Origin: Candidatus Alloclostridium intestinigallinarum
GTDB taxonomy: Bacteria; Bacillota; Clostridia; Christensenellales; UBA3700
NCBI GenBank assembly: GCA_904382605.1
Contig: CAJFJA010000004.1
Coordinates: forward strand, 1 to 64,000
Length of the DNA stretch: 64,000 nt
Direction of reading: 5' to 3'
Numbering within the stretch: the first letter of the stretch is position 1; each line of letters starts with the position of its first letter. The notes beneath the pieces are model-generated. The model worked only from the letters and a program-made list of their open reading frames with translations. It ran no database searches and was not told the DNA's origin. The position numbers and the translations under genes are program-made. Below are positions 50,673-59,465 of the stretch, piece by piece.

Positions 50673-51143
50673 TTACAGCGCGCTTTTGGTCACGTCCACC
50701 CAACCCAAGGCGTTTGAAAGCGTAAGCAGTTCGTCCACGGTAAGGCGCACAGCGCTGTTGCTGCTCCCCGCGGCGGGATAAATAATATCGAACCTCTTCA
50801 ACGATTCGTCGAGATATACCCGAACCCCGTCCTTTGCGCAGAACGGACAGACGCCGCCGGGCTTGAATCCCGTGAGTTCTTCCACCTGTTCATAGGGAAT
50901 CATTTTTGCCTTTTGGGCAAACTGCGCCTTGAATTTGCCGTTGTCCACCTTTACGTCGCCCGCCGCGACAATGAGCACCGCGCCTTCTTTGGTGAGGAAG
51001 GAAATGGTTTTTGCAATCCGCGCAGGCTCGCACCCAACCGCCGCCGCGGCAAGTTCGACCGTCGCGCTGGATACTTCAAACTGCATCACCCTGTCTTCGT
51101 ATCCGCATTCTTTGAGATAGCCGTTTATAACTTCGAAATTCAT
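50673..51143 (-). CDS. YbaK/EbsC-family aminoacyl-tRNA deacylase
   Basis: A 156-residue YbaK-domain protein that hydrolyses mischarged tRNA. Typical segments are AAAVGCEPARIAKTISFLT, VKVDNGKFKAQF (with the conserved catalytic-site Lys), GFKPGGVCPF and the C-terminal VRLTVDELLTLSNA. The start at 51143 fits the family; a start 29 codons upstream is rejected. Specificity (Cys-tRNA-Pro or another) is not determined by sequence. Confidence 0.9.
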   Translation of the reverse strand: MNFEVINGYLKECGYEDRVMQFEVSSATVELAAAAVGCEPARIAKTISFLTKEGAVLIVAAGDVKVDNGKFKAQFAQKAKMIPYEQVEELTGFKPGGVCPFCAKDGVRVYLDESLKRFDIIYPAAGSSNSAVRLTVDELLTLSNALGWVDVTKSAL

Positions 51144-51574
51144 AATCGTCTTATATCCTCTCGCGTCTATAATTGTAACCGCACGGAAGCCGGATTGCAA
51201 GAAAATTCGCACAGCGCGGTAAAAGTGCACAAAATATACATATAATTGCGCTTTCAGCGGCGGAATATCCGTCGTACCCGCCCGATTCGTGTATTATCAA
51301 TCAAAATGCGGCGTTTTTATCTTAAAAAACAGGTTCTGCGCCTCACTTTTGCGTTTTTCAGACGTGAAATATAGTATAAGTGCATATAGCATACATTACA
51401 CAAACTCTATTATAAACGCCCGTCCGGCTAAAAAATTCTTCGCAATTTATCAAGTTATATGCTGAAAGTGCACAAAACACACATAACTGCGTACGGCGCA
51501 GCTTCGACTCCGGACATGCAGACCGTCCGAATGACGGTAAATATCCGGTCCGCACTTTAGCGAGCCGTCATTGA
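51144..51574. other. Intergenic region with a short direct repeat
   Basis: Holds the ybaK-type promoter (51172-51200). The sequence AAGTGCACAAAATATACATA (51223-51242) recurs in variant form at 51466-51485. No gene supported. Confidence 0.55.
51172..51200 (-). promoter_or_regulatory. Promoter of the YbaK-family gene
   Basis: TTGCAA, 17-base spacer, TACAAT on the minus strand. Confidence 0.6.
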
Positions 51575-51721
51575 AAAGCGAAAAAACTGGTCATACTTTC
51601 CAACACCGTACTTGAAGGCGCAATAAACCTCTACAGAAAATTCGGTTTCAAAGAAGTCCCCGTCGACGATATGCAGTATAAGCGCGTAAATATTCAGTTG
51701 GAGCGCGATTTGCGCGAATAA
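51575..51721 (+). pseudogene. C-terminal fragment of a GNAT acetyltransferase
   Basis: An open frame of 48 codons ending TAA reads KLVILSNTVLEGAINLYRKF then GFKEVPVDDMQYKRVNIQLE, the acetyl-CoA-binding end and last strands of a GNAT fold. A stop codon lies directly upstream in frame and no start or N-terminal half is found. It abuts repeat debris, so the rest was probably deleted. Confidence 0.75.
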
Positions 51722-51729
51722 CCGGGGAA

Positions 51730-51857
51730 CAGCGTCCGCCCGTGATTATCCGCGAAGTAACTAAGCAATAAAGCCGAATTACTTTCTTCGTAGAATGATT
51801 AGTCGCGGCGGTTCGCCGCATGAAAGCCGCACGATTAAAGCGTTCTACCGGGGCACA
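51730..51857. mobile_element. Truncated repeat fragment related to copy D
   Basis: Shares CCC(A)TGATTATCCGCGAAGTAAC, GCAATAA, GCCGAATT and CTTTCTTCGTAGAAT blocks and the ACGATTAAAG-GTTCTACCGGGG end with 35786-35882. Only one terminus is recognisable. Confidence 0.6.
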
Positions 51858-52412
51858 TTAAAGGCACTCGATTATTAGGCGCAGTTTTTCAAGGCAGTTG
51901 TTGCAGATAAGGCAGTCCCTGGCGGCGCGGTGCGCGCCGTCTATGGAAATTCCGAAGTGTTCGGCAACGGTCGCCTGCTTATGATTGGGCAATCCTGGCA
52001 GATATTTGCGCGCATAGCACAGTACGTCCACGTAGTCGTTTGAAAGCGGTCTTCCGAAGTGCGACATAAGATTGTCGTATAAAAAATTTATATCGAAGTT
52101 CACGTTGTAGCCCACAATCACGTCGCCGCCCAGAAAATCCCCGAAAGAAAGCAGGGCGCGTTCTATATCGGCGCCGCCGTCCGCCATCTGCTGCGTGATT
52201 CCCGTAAGATTGGTGATAAACCGCGATATCCGGCCCTTGGGCCTGACCAGAGTGGAAAATTCGCTTACCGCCGTCCTTGCACGGTACTTTATCGCGGAGA
52301 TTTCTATTATTTCGCTCCCGGAGGGGGAAAGCCCCGTAGTTTCTATATCGACCACGGTGTAATCGTCAGGAATACCGTCCAGCATTTTGCCCTTGCTCAA
52401 TCTTTCTCTCAT
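51858..52412 (-). CDS. DnaQ-like 3'-5' exonuclease
   Basis: A 184-residue DEDDh exonuclease. Motifs are VVDIETTGLSP (ExoI), GYNVNFDINFLYD (ExoII) and GAHRAARDCLICNNCLE (ExoIII with His and Asp). It resembles stand-alone DNA polymerase III epsilon-type proteins of Firmicutes. No Shine-Dalgarno; TATAAT ends six bases before the ATG (52419-52424), so transcription should start at the start codon. Confidence 0.88.
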   Translation of the reverse strand: MRERLSKGKMLDGIPDDYTVVDIETTGLSPSGSEIIEISAIKYRARTAVSEFSTLVRPKGRISRFITNLTGITQQMADGGADIERALLSFGDFLGGDVIVGYNVNFDINFLYDNLMSHFGRPLSNDYVDVLCYARKYLPGLPNHKQATVAEHFGISIDGAHRAARDCLICNNCLEKLRLIIECL

Positions 52413-52418
52413 GCCTAT

Positions 52419-52424
52419 ATTATA
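52419..52424 (-). promoter_or_regulatory. Leaderless -10 box of the exonuclease gene
   Basis: TATAAT on the minus strand preceded by TGC (extended -10); six bases from the ATG; -35 weak. Confidence 0.6.
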
Positions 52425-52511
52425 GCAGATAAATATGACAAATCAGGCAGTTTTCGGAAAAGTTTTTCTTTCACCCGCCGCAATCCGGAGCAACTCCCGC
52501 GGCTTTCCGTC

Positions 52512-53768
52512 TCACGGGAATATTCCGCGCTTTGCCTTTGCCTTGCAGATGCGCTCCACAGCTACGGCGTATGCCGCCAGCCTGTACGAAATTTTATAAT
52601 CGCGCGCCTTATGGTAGACGTCTTCCAAAGCGCGCGTCATCACCTTGAAGAGTAACGCGTTTACCTCGTTTTCATCCCAGGTGAGCGATTGCAGATTCTG
52701 TACCCATTCGCAATAAGACACCACCACGCCGCCGGCGTTAGTGAGAATATCGGGCAAAAGATATATGCCGCGCCTTTCCAGAACCGCGTCCGCCTGCGCG
52801 GTCGTGGGTCCGTTTGCCGCCTCTATCACCAAACGGCAGTTGAGATTTTCAGCAACCTCTTCCGTAATCTGGTTTTCAAGCGCCGCAGGAATCAGGATAT
52901 CGCACTTTGTGGTCAAAAGCTGTTTATTGTCTATATGTTCGGCGCCATCTTCGTCGTAATCCTTTATCAGCCTGCCGTTCTTTGTATGCGCCAGAACGGC
53001 GGGAATATCCAGACCGCTTTCTTTTCTGATTCCGCCCGAAACGTCCGAAACAGCCACTATGCGGCAACCTTTTTCATGCAACAGCCTTGCCGCCACGCTA
53101 CCAACGTTACCAAAGCCCTGTACGGCGACGGATACGTCCTCGGGCGCCAGCTTGAATTTGTCGAGCACTTCCATGGTGATAATCATCACGCCTCTGCCCG
53201 TCGCGTCCGGGCGGCCCAGCGAACCGCCGACTTCCAGGTCCTTACCCGTGACCACTCCCGGAATGGTGTACCCGTTCATCATGGAGTAGGTATCCATTAT
53301 CCAGTCCATCACCTGCGCATTGGTGCCCACGTCGGGGGCGGGGATATCCTTTTCGGGGCCTATTATCGGCAAAATCATGGCGGTATATCTGCGCGTAAGC
53401 CGTTCAAGTTCGCCTTTTGAAAGAGTGGACGGATCCACTTTTATGCCGCCCTTTGCGCCGCCGTACGGGATGCCCGCGACAGCGCACTTGAAGCTCATCC
53501 ACGCCGCAAGCGCCTTTACTTCGTCTATGTTCACGTCTTCGTGGTAGCGTATACCGCCCTTGCACGGACCGCGCGACGTACTGTGTTGCACCCGGTAACC
53601 TTCGAATACCCGCACGCTCCCGTCATCCATTCTCACGGGTACGGAAACTTTCAGTTCCCGTTCGGGATATCTGATGACCAAATACTCTTCCTCAGGCATA
53701 CCCACAGCTTTTGCGGCTTTGTCCAGCACCGTAAGAAAATTGTCGTATGCGTTGTATTTTTTACTCAT
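52512..53768 (-). CDS. gdhA: Glutamate dehydrogenase (Glu/Leu/Phe/Val family)
   Basis: A 418-residue hexameric dehydrogenase. The active-site block is GPCKGGIRYHEDVN, MSFKCAVAGIPYGGAKGGI carries the catalytic Lys, DIPAPDVGTNAQVMDW has the catalytic Asp, and VQGFGNVGSVAARLL is the dinucleotide fold. It resembles NAD-dependent catabolic GDH (RocG/GudB type). GGAGGT precedes ATG. Promoter at 53786-53814. Confidence 0.95.
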   Translation of the reverse strand: MSKKYNAYDNFLTVLDKAAKAVGMPEEEYLVIRYPERELKVSVPVRMDDGSVRVFEGYRVQHSTSRGPCKGGIRYHEDVNIDEVKALAAWMSFKCAVAGIPYGGAKGGIKVDPSTLSKGELERLTRRYTAMILPIIGPEKDIPAPDVGTNAQVMDWIMDTYSMMNGYTIPGVVTGKDLEVGGSLGRPDATGRGVMIITMEVLDKFKLAPEDVSVAVQGFGNVGSVAARLLHEKGCRIVAVSDVSGGIRKESGLDIPAVLAHTKNGRLIKDYDEDGAEHIDNKQLLTTKCDILIPAALENQITEEVAENLNCRLVIEAANGPTTAQADAVLERRGIYLLPDILTNAGGVVVSYCEWVQNLQSLTWDENEVNALLFKVMTRALEDVYHKARDYKISYRLAAYAVAVERICKAKAKRGIFP

Positions 53769-53785
53769 AACTCACCTCCGATTTA

Positions 53786-53814
53786 ATTTTACCACTAATC
53801 GGCTTTTCTTTCAA
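53786..53814 (-). promoter_or_regulatory. Promoter of gdhA
   Basis: TTGAAA, 17-base spacer, TAAAAT on the minus strand with TGG before the -10. Confidence 0.6.
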
Positions 53815-53895
53815 TACCCAATGGCTTTTAAGCGTATTTTCACACATTTGCCCAATAATACGTCAAAGGCATAACCCACTATTTAATATCGGCAT

Positions 53896-53924
53896 TTGCA
53901 ACGCCGCCGTCCGTATGGTATAAT
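53896..53924 (+). promoter_or_regulatory. Promoter of the cupin-AKR pair
   Basis: TTGCAA, 17-base spacer, TATAAT with TGG before the -10. Confidence 0.75.
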
Positions 53925-53945
53925 ACAGACAAAGGAGAAGAAGCT

Positions 53946-54365
53946 ATGGACAGTCAATTCGATAAAGCAAATATTTTCGGACAGGGGCGGGAAAATTCCG
54001 CCTTCGCAAAGTTTTTCACCGGCACGTCTTACCTGAATCCGCTTACCGAACCTACGGACGGCGTTTTTATGGCAAACGTGACTTTCGAGCCTTCGTGCCG
54101 CAACAACTGGCACATACACCACGCGGCAAAAGGCGGAGGTCAGATACTTCTTTGCGTCGCAGGCGAAGGCTGGTACCGGGAATGGGGAAAGCCCGCACGC
54201 GCGCTCGCACCCGGCGACGTAGTCGTCATTCCGCCCGAAGTAAAACATTGGCACGGAGCTAAAAAAGACAGCCGGTTTTCGCACATAGCCGTGGAAGTCC
54301 CCGGCGAAAACACCTCCAACGAATGGCTTGAAGAAGTCGACGACGAGCATTACGGCAATCTGTAA
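53946..54365 (+). CDS. Cupin-domain protein
   Basis: A 139-residue single cupin. Motif 1 is around NNWHIHHAAKGGGQILLCVA (metal His residues) and motif 2 is VIPPEVKHWHGA. It resembles small cupins annotated as carboxymuconolactone-decarboxylase-associated or quercetin-like proteins that often accompany aldo/keto reductases. AAAGGAG precedes ATG; 27 bases separate it from the reductase gene, so they are co-transcribed. Confidence 0.85.
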   Translation: MDSQFDKANIFGQGRENSAFAKFFTGTSYLNPLTEPTDGVFMANVTFEPSCRNNWHIHHAAKGGGQILLCVAGEGWYREWGKPARALAPGDVVVIPPEVKHWHGAKKDSRFSHIAVEVPGENTSNEWLEEVDDEHYGNL

Positions 54366-54392
54366 AATATCATTGTCAGGGAGAATAAAGCT

Positions 54393-55355
54393 ATGGAATA
54401 TACGAAACTCGGAAACAGCGGCATTGAAATATCGCGCCTGTGTCTGGGGTGCATGAGCTTCGGCGACCCCGCAAGCAAGATGCACGCATGGACTCTCGAC
54501 CCCGACCAAAGCGAAGCGATTATCAGACACGCGCTCGATTTGGGAATAAACTTTTTCGATACGGCGAACTGCTATTCCGCCGGCACAAGCGAAGAATATC
54601 TGGGCAGAGCGATAAAGCGCAACGTCGCGCGCGACAAAGTGGTTCTGGCGTCGAAAGTGTACTTCAATGAAGGCGCGCTTTCCGCAAAGGCGATAGAACG
54701 CGAAATAGAAGGCACTCTCAGGCGTCTGGGCACGGATTATCTCGACCTTTACATTATCCACCGTTTCGACTACGGCACCCCCGTCGAAGAAACGATGGAA
54801 GCCCTGCACAAGCTGGTCAAAGCGGGCAAAGTGCGCGCGCTGGGCGCTTCCGCGATGTACGGATACCAGTTCTACAATATGCAGCTCGCCGCACGCGACA
54901 ACGGCTGGACGGCGTTTTCCTCCATGCAAAACCACTACAATCCGCTTTACCGCGAGGACGAACGCGAACTCATACCCGTATGCCGGCAGATGAACGTGGC
55001 TTTGACCCCGTACAGCCCACTTGCCGCAGGCAGATGCGCCCGCCCGAACTGGGAAGCGGACACCATGCGCTCCAAAACGGACGTAGTGGCGCACGGCAAA
55101 TACGACTCCACGGAAGAACAGGATAAGACGATAGCGGCGCGCATAAAAGAACTTGCGGACAAGTACTCCGCCACCATGACGCAGGTAACGCTGGCTTGGC
55201 ATTACGCAAAAGGCGTGGCCTCACCCGTAATAGGCGCAACCAAGACGAAGTACCTGGACGACGCGGCGGGCGCGTTTAACGTCAAACTGACAAATGAAGA
55301 CGTGGCTTATATAGACGAACTCTATATTCCACACAAAATAACGGGGGCAAAATAA
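54393..55355 (+). CDS. Aldo/keto reductase
   Basis: A 320-residue TIM-barrel NADPH oxidoreductase. The catalytic tetrad is visible: Asp in NFFDTANCYSAG with its Tyr, the Lys in VLASKVYF and the His in YIIHRFDY. NADPH-binding residues occur in LTPYSPLAAG and PVIGATKTKYLDD. Similar to YajO/IolS-type reductases. Second gene of the cupin operon; ends with a large hairpin (55379-55436). Confidence 0.92.
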   Translation: MEYTKLGNSGIEISRLCLGCMSFGDPASKMHAWTLDPDQSEAIIRHALDLGINFFDTANCYSAGTSEEYLGRAIKRNVARDKVVLASKVYFNEGALSAKAIEREIEGTLRRLGTDYLDLYIIHRFDYGTPVEETMEALHKLVKAGKVRALGASAMYGYQFYNMQLAARDNGWTAFSSMQNHYNPLYREDERELIPVCRQMNVALTPYSPLAAGRCARPNWEADTMRSKTDVVAHGKYDSTEEQDKTIAARIKELADKYSATMTQVTLAWHYAKGVASPVIGATKTKYLDDAAGAFNVKLTNEDVAYIDELYIPHKITGAK

Positions 55356-55378
55356 GCGTTTCGCTTAACCGCCGATTG

Positions 55379-55436
55379 AAAGTGCTTTGCGCTAAGACTA
55401 TGTGCTGGGCATAGTTTTATTTGCGCAAAGCACTTT
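55379..55436. terminator. Large compound hairpin after the aldo/keto reductase
   Basis: A 14-base perfect inverted repeat (AAAGTGCTTTGCGC at 55379-55392 and its complement at 55423-55436) enclosing a second ACTATG/CATAGT hairpin. Lacks a pure T-run; it could act as a processing signal or weak terminator. Confidence 0.6.
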
Positions 55437-55450
55437 GCGGTTTCGCTTTA

Positions 55451-55512
55451 AGGGAGAACCCGCCCATTCACAGGCTTGGCTTGCTTGAGGGTCTGTTCTC
55501 CTTTCTTTTTGC
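55451..55512 (+). terminator. Second hairpin with T-run
   Basis: AGGGAGAAC (55451-55459) and GTTCTCCTT (55495-55503) pair, followed by TCTTTTT. Confidence 0.55.
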
Positions 55513-55621
55513 GCAAAGTTTATATTTCGGCAAGCAATTTTCTGCGCAAAAATTCAACCTCTCCGATTAAAAAGCGGCGGCTCACCGCGGTGGAGCGCAC
55601 GGCGCTCCCGGAGCACCGATG

Positions 55622-57100
55622 TCACGCGTTTTCCGTGCAGGTTACGGTTACGTTGCTGTTATACGCCCAATAGTAGCCGTCCTTGCTTACGTCGTTCCAT
55701 TGCTCCTCGGTACCGGCGAAAGTCACGCTTTCAAGACTGTTGCAGGAAGAAAAGGCGTATCTGCCGATAGCCGTCACGCTTGCAGGCAGAGTGACCGAGG
55801 TTATACCGTCGCATTTATGGAACGCGCCGTACCCTATACTTTCAACTCCTTCGGAAATCGTCACGGAAGTCAACCCGTCGCAATCCTCGAACGCGCTTAC
55901 TCCTATTGCGGCAACTCCGCCGGGAATGGTTACGGAAGTCAGTCCGTCGCAGTTATAAAAGGCATAATCGCCTATTTCCGTAAGATTCGCGGGCAAAGCT
56001 ACGTCCGCCAGCTTTGTACAACCGTTAAATGCGTCCCTGCCTATGCTCTCGACACCCGCCGGCAAAGTAATATCCGTAAGTTCGGCACAGCCGTAAAACG
56101 CGCCGTAACCAATGTTCTCCACTCCGCCTGGTATTGCCACGGTTGTGAGCGCAGCGCAATTATAAAACGCCTCTGCGCCTATGCCGGCAACTCCTTCGGG
56201 TATGGTTATACTTGTCATTTCCCTGCAACCGTAAAACGCGTTATCCGCTATCCCCACGGTATCTGCGCGCAGCTGAACGGTGACAGCCGATTCATCGCAA
56301 TCAATCGCCCATTTGCCGACATAACTTACGCCGCCCTCTTTTTCAATCAGTTTTTCACAACCTGAAAACGCATTTTCGCCCACGCTTACCGTGCTTTCGG
56401 GCAGAACAAGTTCCGCCAAATCCGCACAGCCGCTGAAAGCATACGCGCCTATGCCGGTAATCCCCGCGGGCAAGGTAACGCTTGCAAGTCCGCTGCAGTT
56501 GTAAAACGCATATGAACCTATTTCGGAAACGCCGTCCGGTATGGAAGCGCTCTTAAGTCCGCCGCAGCCGTAGAACGCGCTTTCACCGATGCCGGTCACT
56601 CCTGCCGCGGCGGGAATTTCGCTGTTATTGCACCCGACAAGCAATACGCCGCTTTCACGCTCGATAAGACAATTGCCGATGCTGTTATAAGCGGTATTTC
56701 CCTCCGCCACCGTTATCGCGGTCAGCCCGGTGCATCCGGTAAACGCAAGTTGTCCGATATTCTCCACGGCGGCGGATATGTTTATCGCGGTCAGTCCGCC
56801 GCAACGGCTGAACGCGCCGTAGCCGATATCCGTTACACTTTCCGGAATCTCTACTTCGGTAATGCCGTTATCGCCGGAAAACGCACCGGGAGCTATACTT
56901 GTTACAGCGGCGCCGTTATACTGCGAGGGAATAACAATTTTTGAACCGGTCACACCGCCCCTGCCCGTTACGGCATAAGTCCCGTCGTCCAGACGCGTAT
57001 AGTTCAGACCCATAACGTCGTCGCACGCGGTAAGACCAAGCGCGCATATGCCGGCAGCAAGCGCGGCAACCAATAAAATTACAAACAATTTTTTCTTCAT
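55622..57100 (-). CDS. BspA-type leucine-rich-repeat surface lipoprotein
   Basis: A 492-residue exported protein. A signal peptide with lipobox (MKKKLFVILLVAALAAGICA, then LGLTAC) is followed by about 16 BspA-like LRR units of roughly 23 residues, with phrases like IGYGAFSRCGGLTAINI, IGSYAFYNCSGLASVTLP and IGRDAFNGCTKLADVALP. It would be anchored outside the cell and may mediate adhesion or glycan binding. The start codon follows a weak GGTTGGA; starts further upstream are rejected because they precede the signal peptide. Monocistronic. Confidence 0.9.
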   Translation of the reverse strand: MKKKLFVILLVAALAAGICALGLTACDDVMGLNYTRLDDGTYAVTGRGGVTGSKIVIPSQYNGAAVTSIAPGAFSGDNGITEVEIPESVTDIGYGAFSRCGGLTAINISAAVENIGQLAFTGCTGLTAITVAEGNTAYNSIGNCLIERESGVLLVGCNNSEIPAAAGVTGIGESAFYGCGGLKSASIPDGVSEIGSYAFYNCSGLASVTLPAGITGIGAYAFSGCADLAELVLPESTVSVGENAFSGCEKLIEKEGGVSYVGKWAIDCDESAVTVQLRADTVGIADNAFYGCREMTSITIPEGVAGIGAEAFYNCAALTTVAIPGGVENIGYGAFYGCAELTDITLPAGVESIGRDAFNGCTKLADVALPANLTEIGDYAFYNCDGLTSVTIPGGVAAIGVSAFEDCDGLTSVTISEGVESIGYGAFHKCDGITSVTLPASVTAIGRYAFSSCNSLESVTFAGTEEQWNDVSKDGYYWAYNSNVTVTCTENA

Positions 57101-57246
57101 TTTTCCAACCCTGTCCGCCGAAATAATTGAAAAATATCTTACTTTCAGCAATAAAATAATAGCATAACGCTTTATTTAAGTCAAGAGTTTTCATAACTTA
57201 CCTTAACCGTTATAATTAGTTTGTTTTAATTGTATTGATAAAAAAT

Positions 57247-57264
57247 ATCCGGCTTGCACCGGAT
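57247..57264 (-). terminator. Short terminator downstream of the GNAT gene
   Basis: ATCCGG-CTTGCA-CCGGAT hairpin; minus strand continues ATTTTTT. Confidence 0.65.
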
Positions 57265-57353
57265 TTCAATCTGATTTTCGGCTTGGCATGGTTTCGGGTC
57301 GAAAGCCGCTGCCGAGCCGCGTAATTTCAGCCGGACGACGCTCAATAAAGTAT

Positions 57354-57923
57354 TCAGGTCGGATAGTACCCCATTTCCAGCCTTACTTCGCCGCGCCCCG
57401 GGTCGTTATTGGAGTAATCGGCAAGCAGTACTCCCGCAAGTACGAATCCGTTACGGCGGTAAAAGTCTATCGCATTGACGTTGCACGTCTGTGTTTCGAG
57501 TATTATCATGCGCCGCCCCTGCCGGCGCGCCTCCGCCTTGGCAAAATCCATCAGCCTGCCGCCCAGACCGCGGCGGCGGACGTCTGCGCGCACCCACAGT
57601 TCGGTCACGCGCAGTCTGTTCGCCCACTCTTCGGCATACAGCTCTATAACGCCGGCAAGCCGTCCGTTTTCGACGAAGCCGTACGCCCGCGCACCCGGAA
57701 AATGGTCCTGGTACAACTTATCGGGATAATCGTACTGCTTTGAAGTATGGCTCTCCGGCGCGGAAAGTTTCCGCCTTGTCAAAGTTATCGACGAGCCGTC
57801 CTTACCGTCGCTTACCCGCGTTTCGTACCTCTCGCAGGCGACGTAGTCCATATCCAGCACGAATCCGCGCCATTTTTCCCTTTCCAGCAGCCGTATTTCC
57901 ATATTTTCAACCGAATTGTCCAT
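57354..57923 (-). CDS. GNAT-family N-acetyltransferase
   Basis: A 189-residue GNAT protein. The acetyl-CoA-binding motif A is ADVRRRGLGGRLMDFAKAEA (about 112-131) and motif B is NVNAIDFYRRNGF (about 147-159). The N-terminal half contains a substrate domain of unknown specificity. The start could be at 57923 (a GGAGAT lies rather far upstream) or at the Met eight codons in. It is 26 bases downstream of the phosphodiesterase-like gene and probably co-transcribed. Confidence 0.85.
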   Translation of the reverse strand: MDNSVENMEIRLLEREKWRGFVLDMDYVACERYETRVSDGKDGSSITLTRRKLSAPESHTSKQYDYPDKLYQDHFPGARAYGFVENGRLAGVIELYAEEWANRLRVTELWVRADVRRRGLGGRLMDFAKAEARRQGRRMIILETQTCNVNAIDFYRRNGFVLAGVLLADYSNNDPGRGEVRLEMGYYPT

Positions 57924-57949
57924 GATTATTTCATATCTCCGCCCGCGGT

Positions 57950-59047
57950 TTATATCAGAACGAATTCCATTCTCACGGGGTTATGGTCGGAATACGCAAA
58001 CCCGGTATCTATATTCCGCACGGAGTTCACGCGCACGTTGTCGGACACGATAAAGCCGTCGAGCACGTTGACGTAATTCACTCCGGGAGTATAGGGAATT
58101 TCCGCGGAACGGCAGGTGCCGGTGTCTTCCCTGCTTGCGGCTATGGAGAAGTTTTCGGGCAGATCGCCATCGGTAAGCGGATATGCCCACGAGGGCTGTT
58201 TCTGCTTTGTGGGGAAAGTGCCGAAACTGTCGGCAAGTTCATGGTTGAAGTCGCCACCGACTATCACGTAATTGCCCTTTGCGTACTCTTCCGACATAAA
58301 GGCGCAGAGCATTTCAAGCTGCTCGGCGCGTATAATTCCGCCCGCGTCGTATGCGGACATGTGGCTGTTGACGAGCACGAGTTCCTTGCCGCCCGTCACC
58401 GACACCCTGTTTACGGAAAAACATCTGTCCAGATCGAAGAATTTTGCAAAGCCGGTATCCACGGGATAACTGCGGCGCACGGAAGAGTTCAGCGCCACCT
58501 TGGAAAACGTGACTATACCCGCGTTGTTCTTGCCGTGCGGGTCGTTGAACGGATATAAAAGATACGCCGTATGGAAGTTTTCCGCATACGTCATATCGCC
58601 CTGCAGGGCCGCCCGCAGCGCTTCGACCTGGTTTACGTGATAGCTTCTGTCGCCGTCCTCGTCGACTTCCTGCACGAACACGAAATCGGCGTCCTGGTCT
58701 TTAAGAACGGAAACAGCCCCGTCCGTATTCTTTTGCACGTCCTCTTTGGAAAGCCCTTTGGAATATTTGCCGGTGACTTCCGTCCCGTCTTCCATAACTC
58801 CGCTGTCCATAAAGAACGAGTATTCGGAAGAATACGCGCCGAAACCTATGTTATAGGTAACTATGCTGTAATTCTGCCCCGTCATGGCGCTTTCCACGGT
58901 CTGCCCGGCGTCTATTTCCAACGTCAGATTGTCTTCTATACGGTAATACTGTACCGCCACGTACACGACGTAGCACACCGCCGCCACGATAAGCGCGATA
59001 ATGAGCGTAAGCAGCGTTACCGCGGTAATTTTGATTGCCTTTTTCAT
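57950..59047 (-). CDS. Endonuclease/exonuclease/phosphatase-family membrane protein
   Basis: A 365-residue protein with an N-terminal transmembrane helix (about 8-31) and an extracytoplasmic EEP domain. Catalytic residues are recognisable in IVTYNIGFG, FVQEVDED (metal Glu), VNSHMSAYDAG, VGGDFNHEL (Asp/Asn) and YSDHNPVRMEF (Asp-His). The family hydrolyses phosphodiesters of nucleic acids or phospholipids; the substrate here is unknown. MITE copy C ends 21 bases before its ATG and thus replaces its promoter region. Confidence 0.85.
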   Translation of the reverse strand: MKKAIKITAVTLLTLIIALIVAAVCYVVYVAVQYYRIEDNLTLEIDAGQTVESAMTGQNYSIVTYNIGFGAYSSEYSFFMDSGVMEDGTEVTGKYSKGLSKEDVQKNTDGAVSVLKDQDADFVFVQEVDEDGDRSYHVNQVEALRAALQGDMTYAENFHTAYLLYPFNDPHGKNNAGIVTFSKVALNSSVRRSYPVDTGFAKFFDLDRCFSVNRVSVTGGKELVLVNSHMSAYDAGGIIRAEQLEMLCAFMSEEYAKGNYVIVGGDFNHELADSFGTFPTKQKQPSWAYPLTDGDLPENFSIAASREDTGTCRSAEIPYTPGVNYVNVLDGFIVSDNVRVNSVRNIDTGFAYSDHNPVRMEFVLI

Positions 59048-59067
59048 AATATTTCCCTCGTGCGCAC

Positions 59068-59282
59068 TACCCATAGCCGACCTCAGTAGAACACTTTAAT
59101 CGTACTGCTTTCGGCATATTTGTACAATCTGTCGACTTGTTGTAGGTTACTACAACCGCGCGCCATCTCGTGCAAATCTGCTCGAAATCGGCTACGCTTA
59201 AAGCAATGCATTTTACAACCTACATATACACATATTTTATGGTTTACGCTAAAATGTGTTCTACTGAGGTTGGCTATGGGTA
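59068..59282. mobile_element. MITE-like element, copy C (215 bp)
   Basis: Termini TACCCATAGCCGACCTCAG and CTGAGGTTGGCTATGGGTA; longest copy, with the GTTGTAG-GTTA-CTACAAC hairpin and the same ACATATACACATATTTTAT block as A and B. Both ends share the G to A variant (CCCATAG/CTATGGG), a matched change in the two inverted termini. Confidence 0.82.
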
Positions 59283-59427
59283 GCGGCGCTTTTTTCTATC
59301 GTACCACACATTTCCTCTTTTGGCAATACCGCATTTTCCGCGGCGGCGCTCCGCCCTCAGTTTTTACCGGAAAACGGGCAAAACCTTGTGTTGCGCCCGA
59401 AAATTTCAATTATCCGCCCGTTTGAGT

Positions 59428-59456
59428 TGACTTTTCCTCTCTGCGATATTATCATT
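59428..59456 (+). promoter_or_regulatory. Near-leaderless promoter of the MATE gene
   Basis: TTGACT, 17-base spacer, TATCAT; nine bases between the -10 and the ATG at 59466; no Shine-Dalgarno. Confidence 0.65.
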
Positions 59457-59465
59457 TTACACGCT

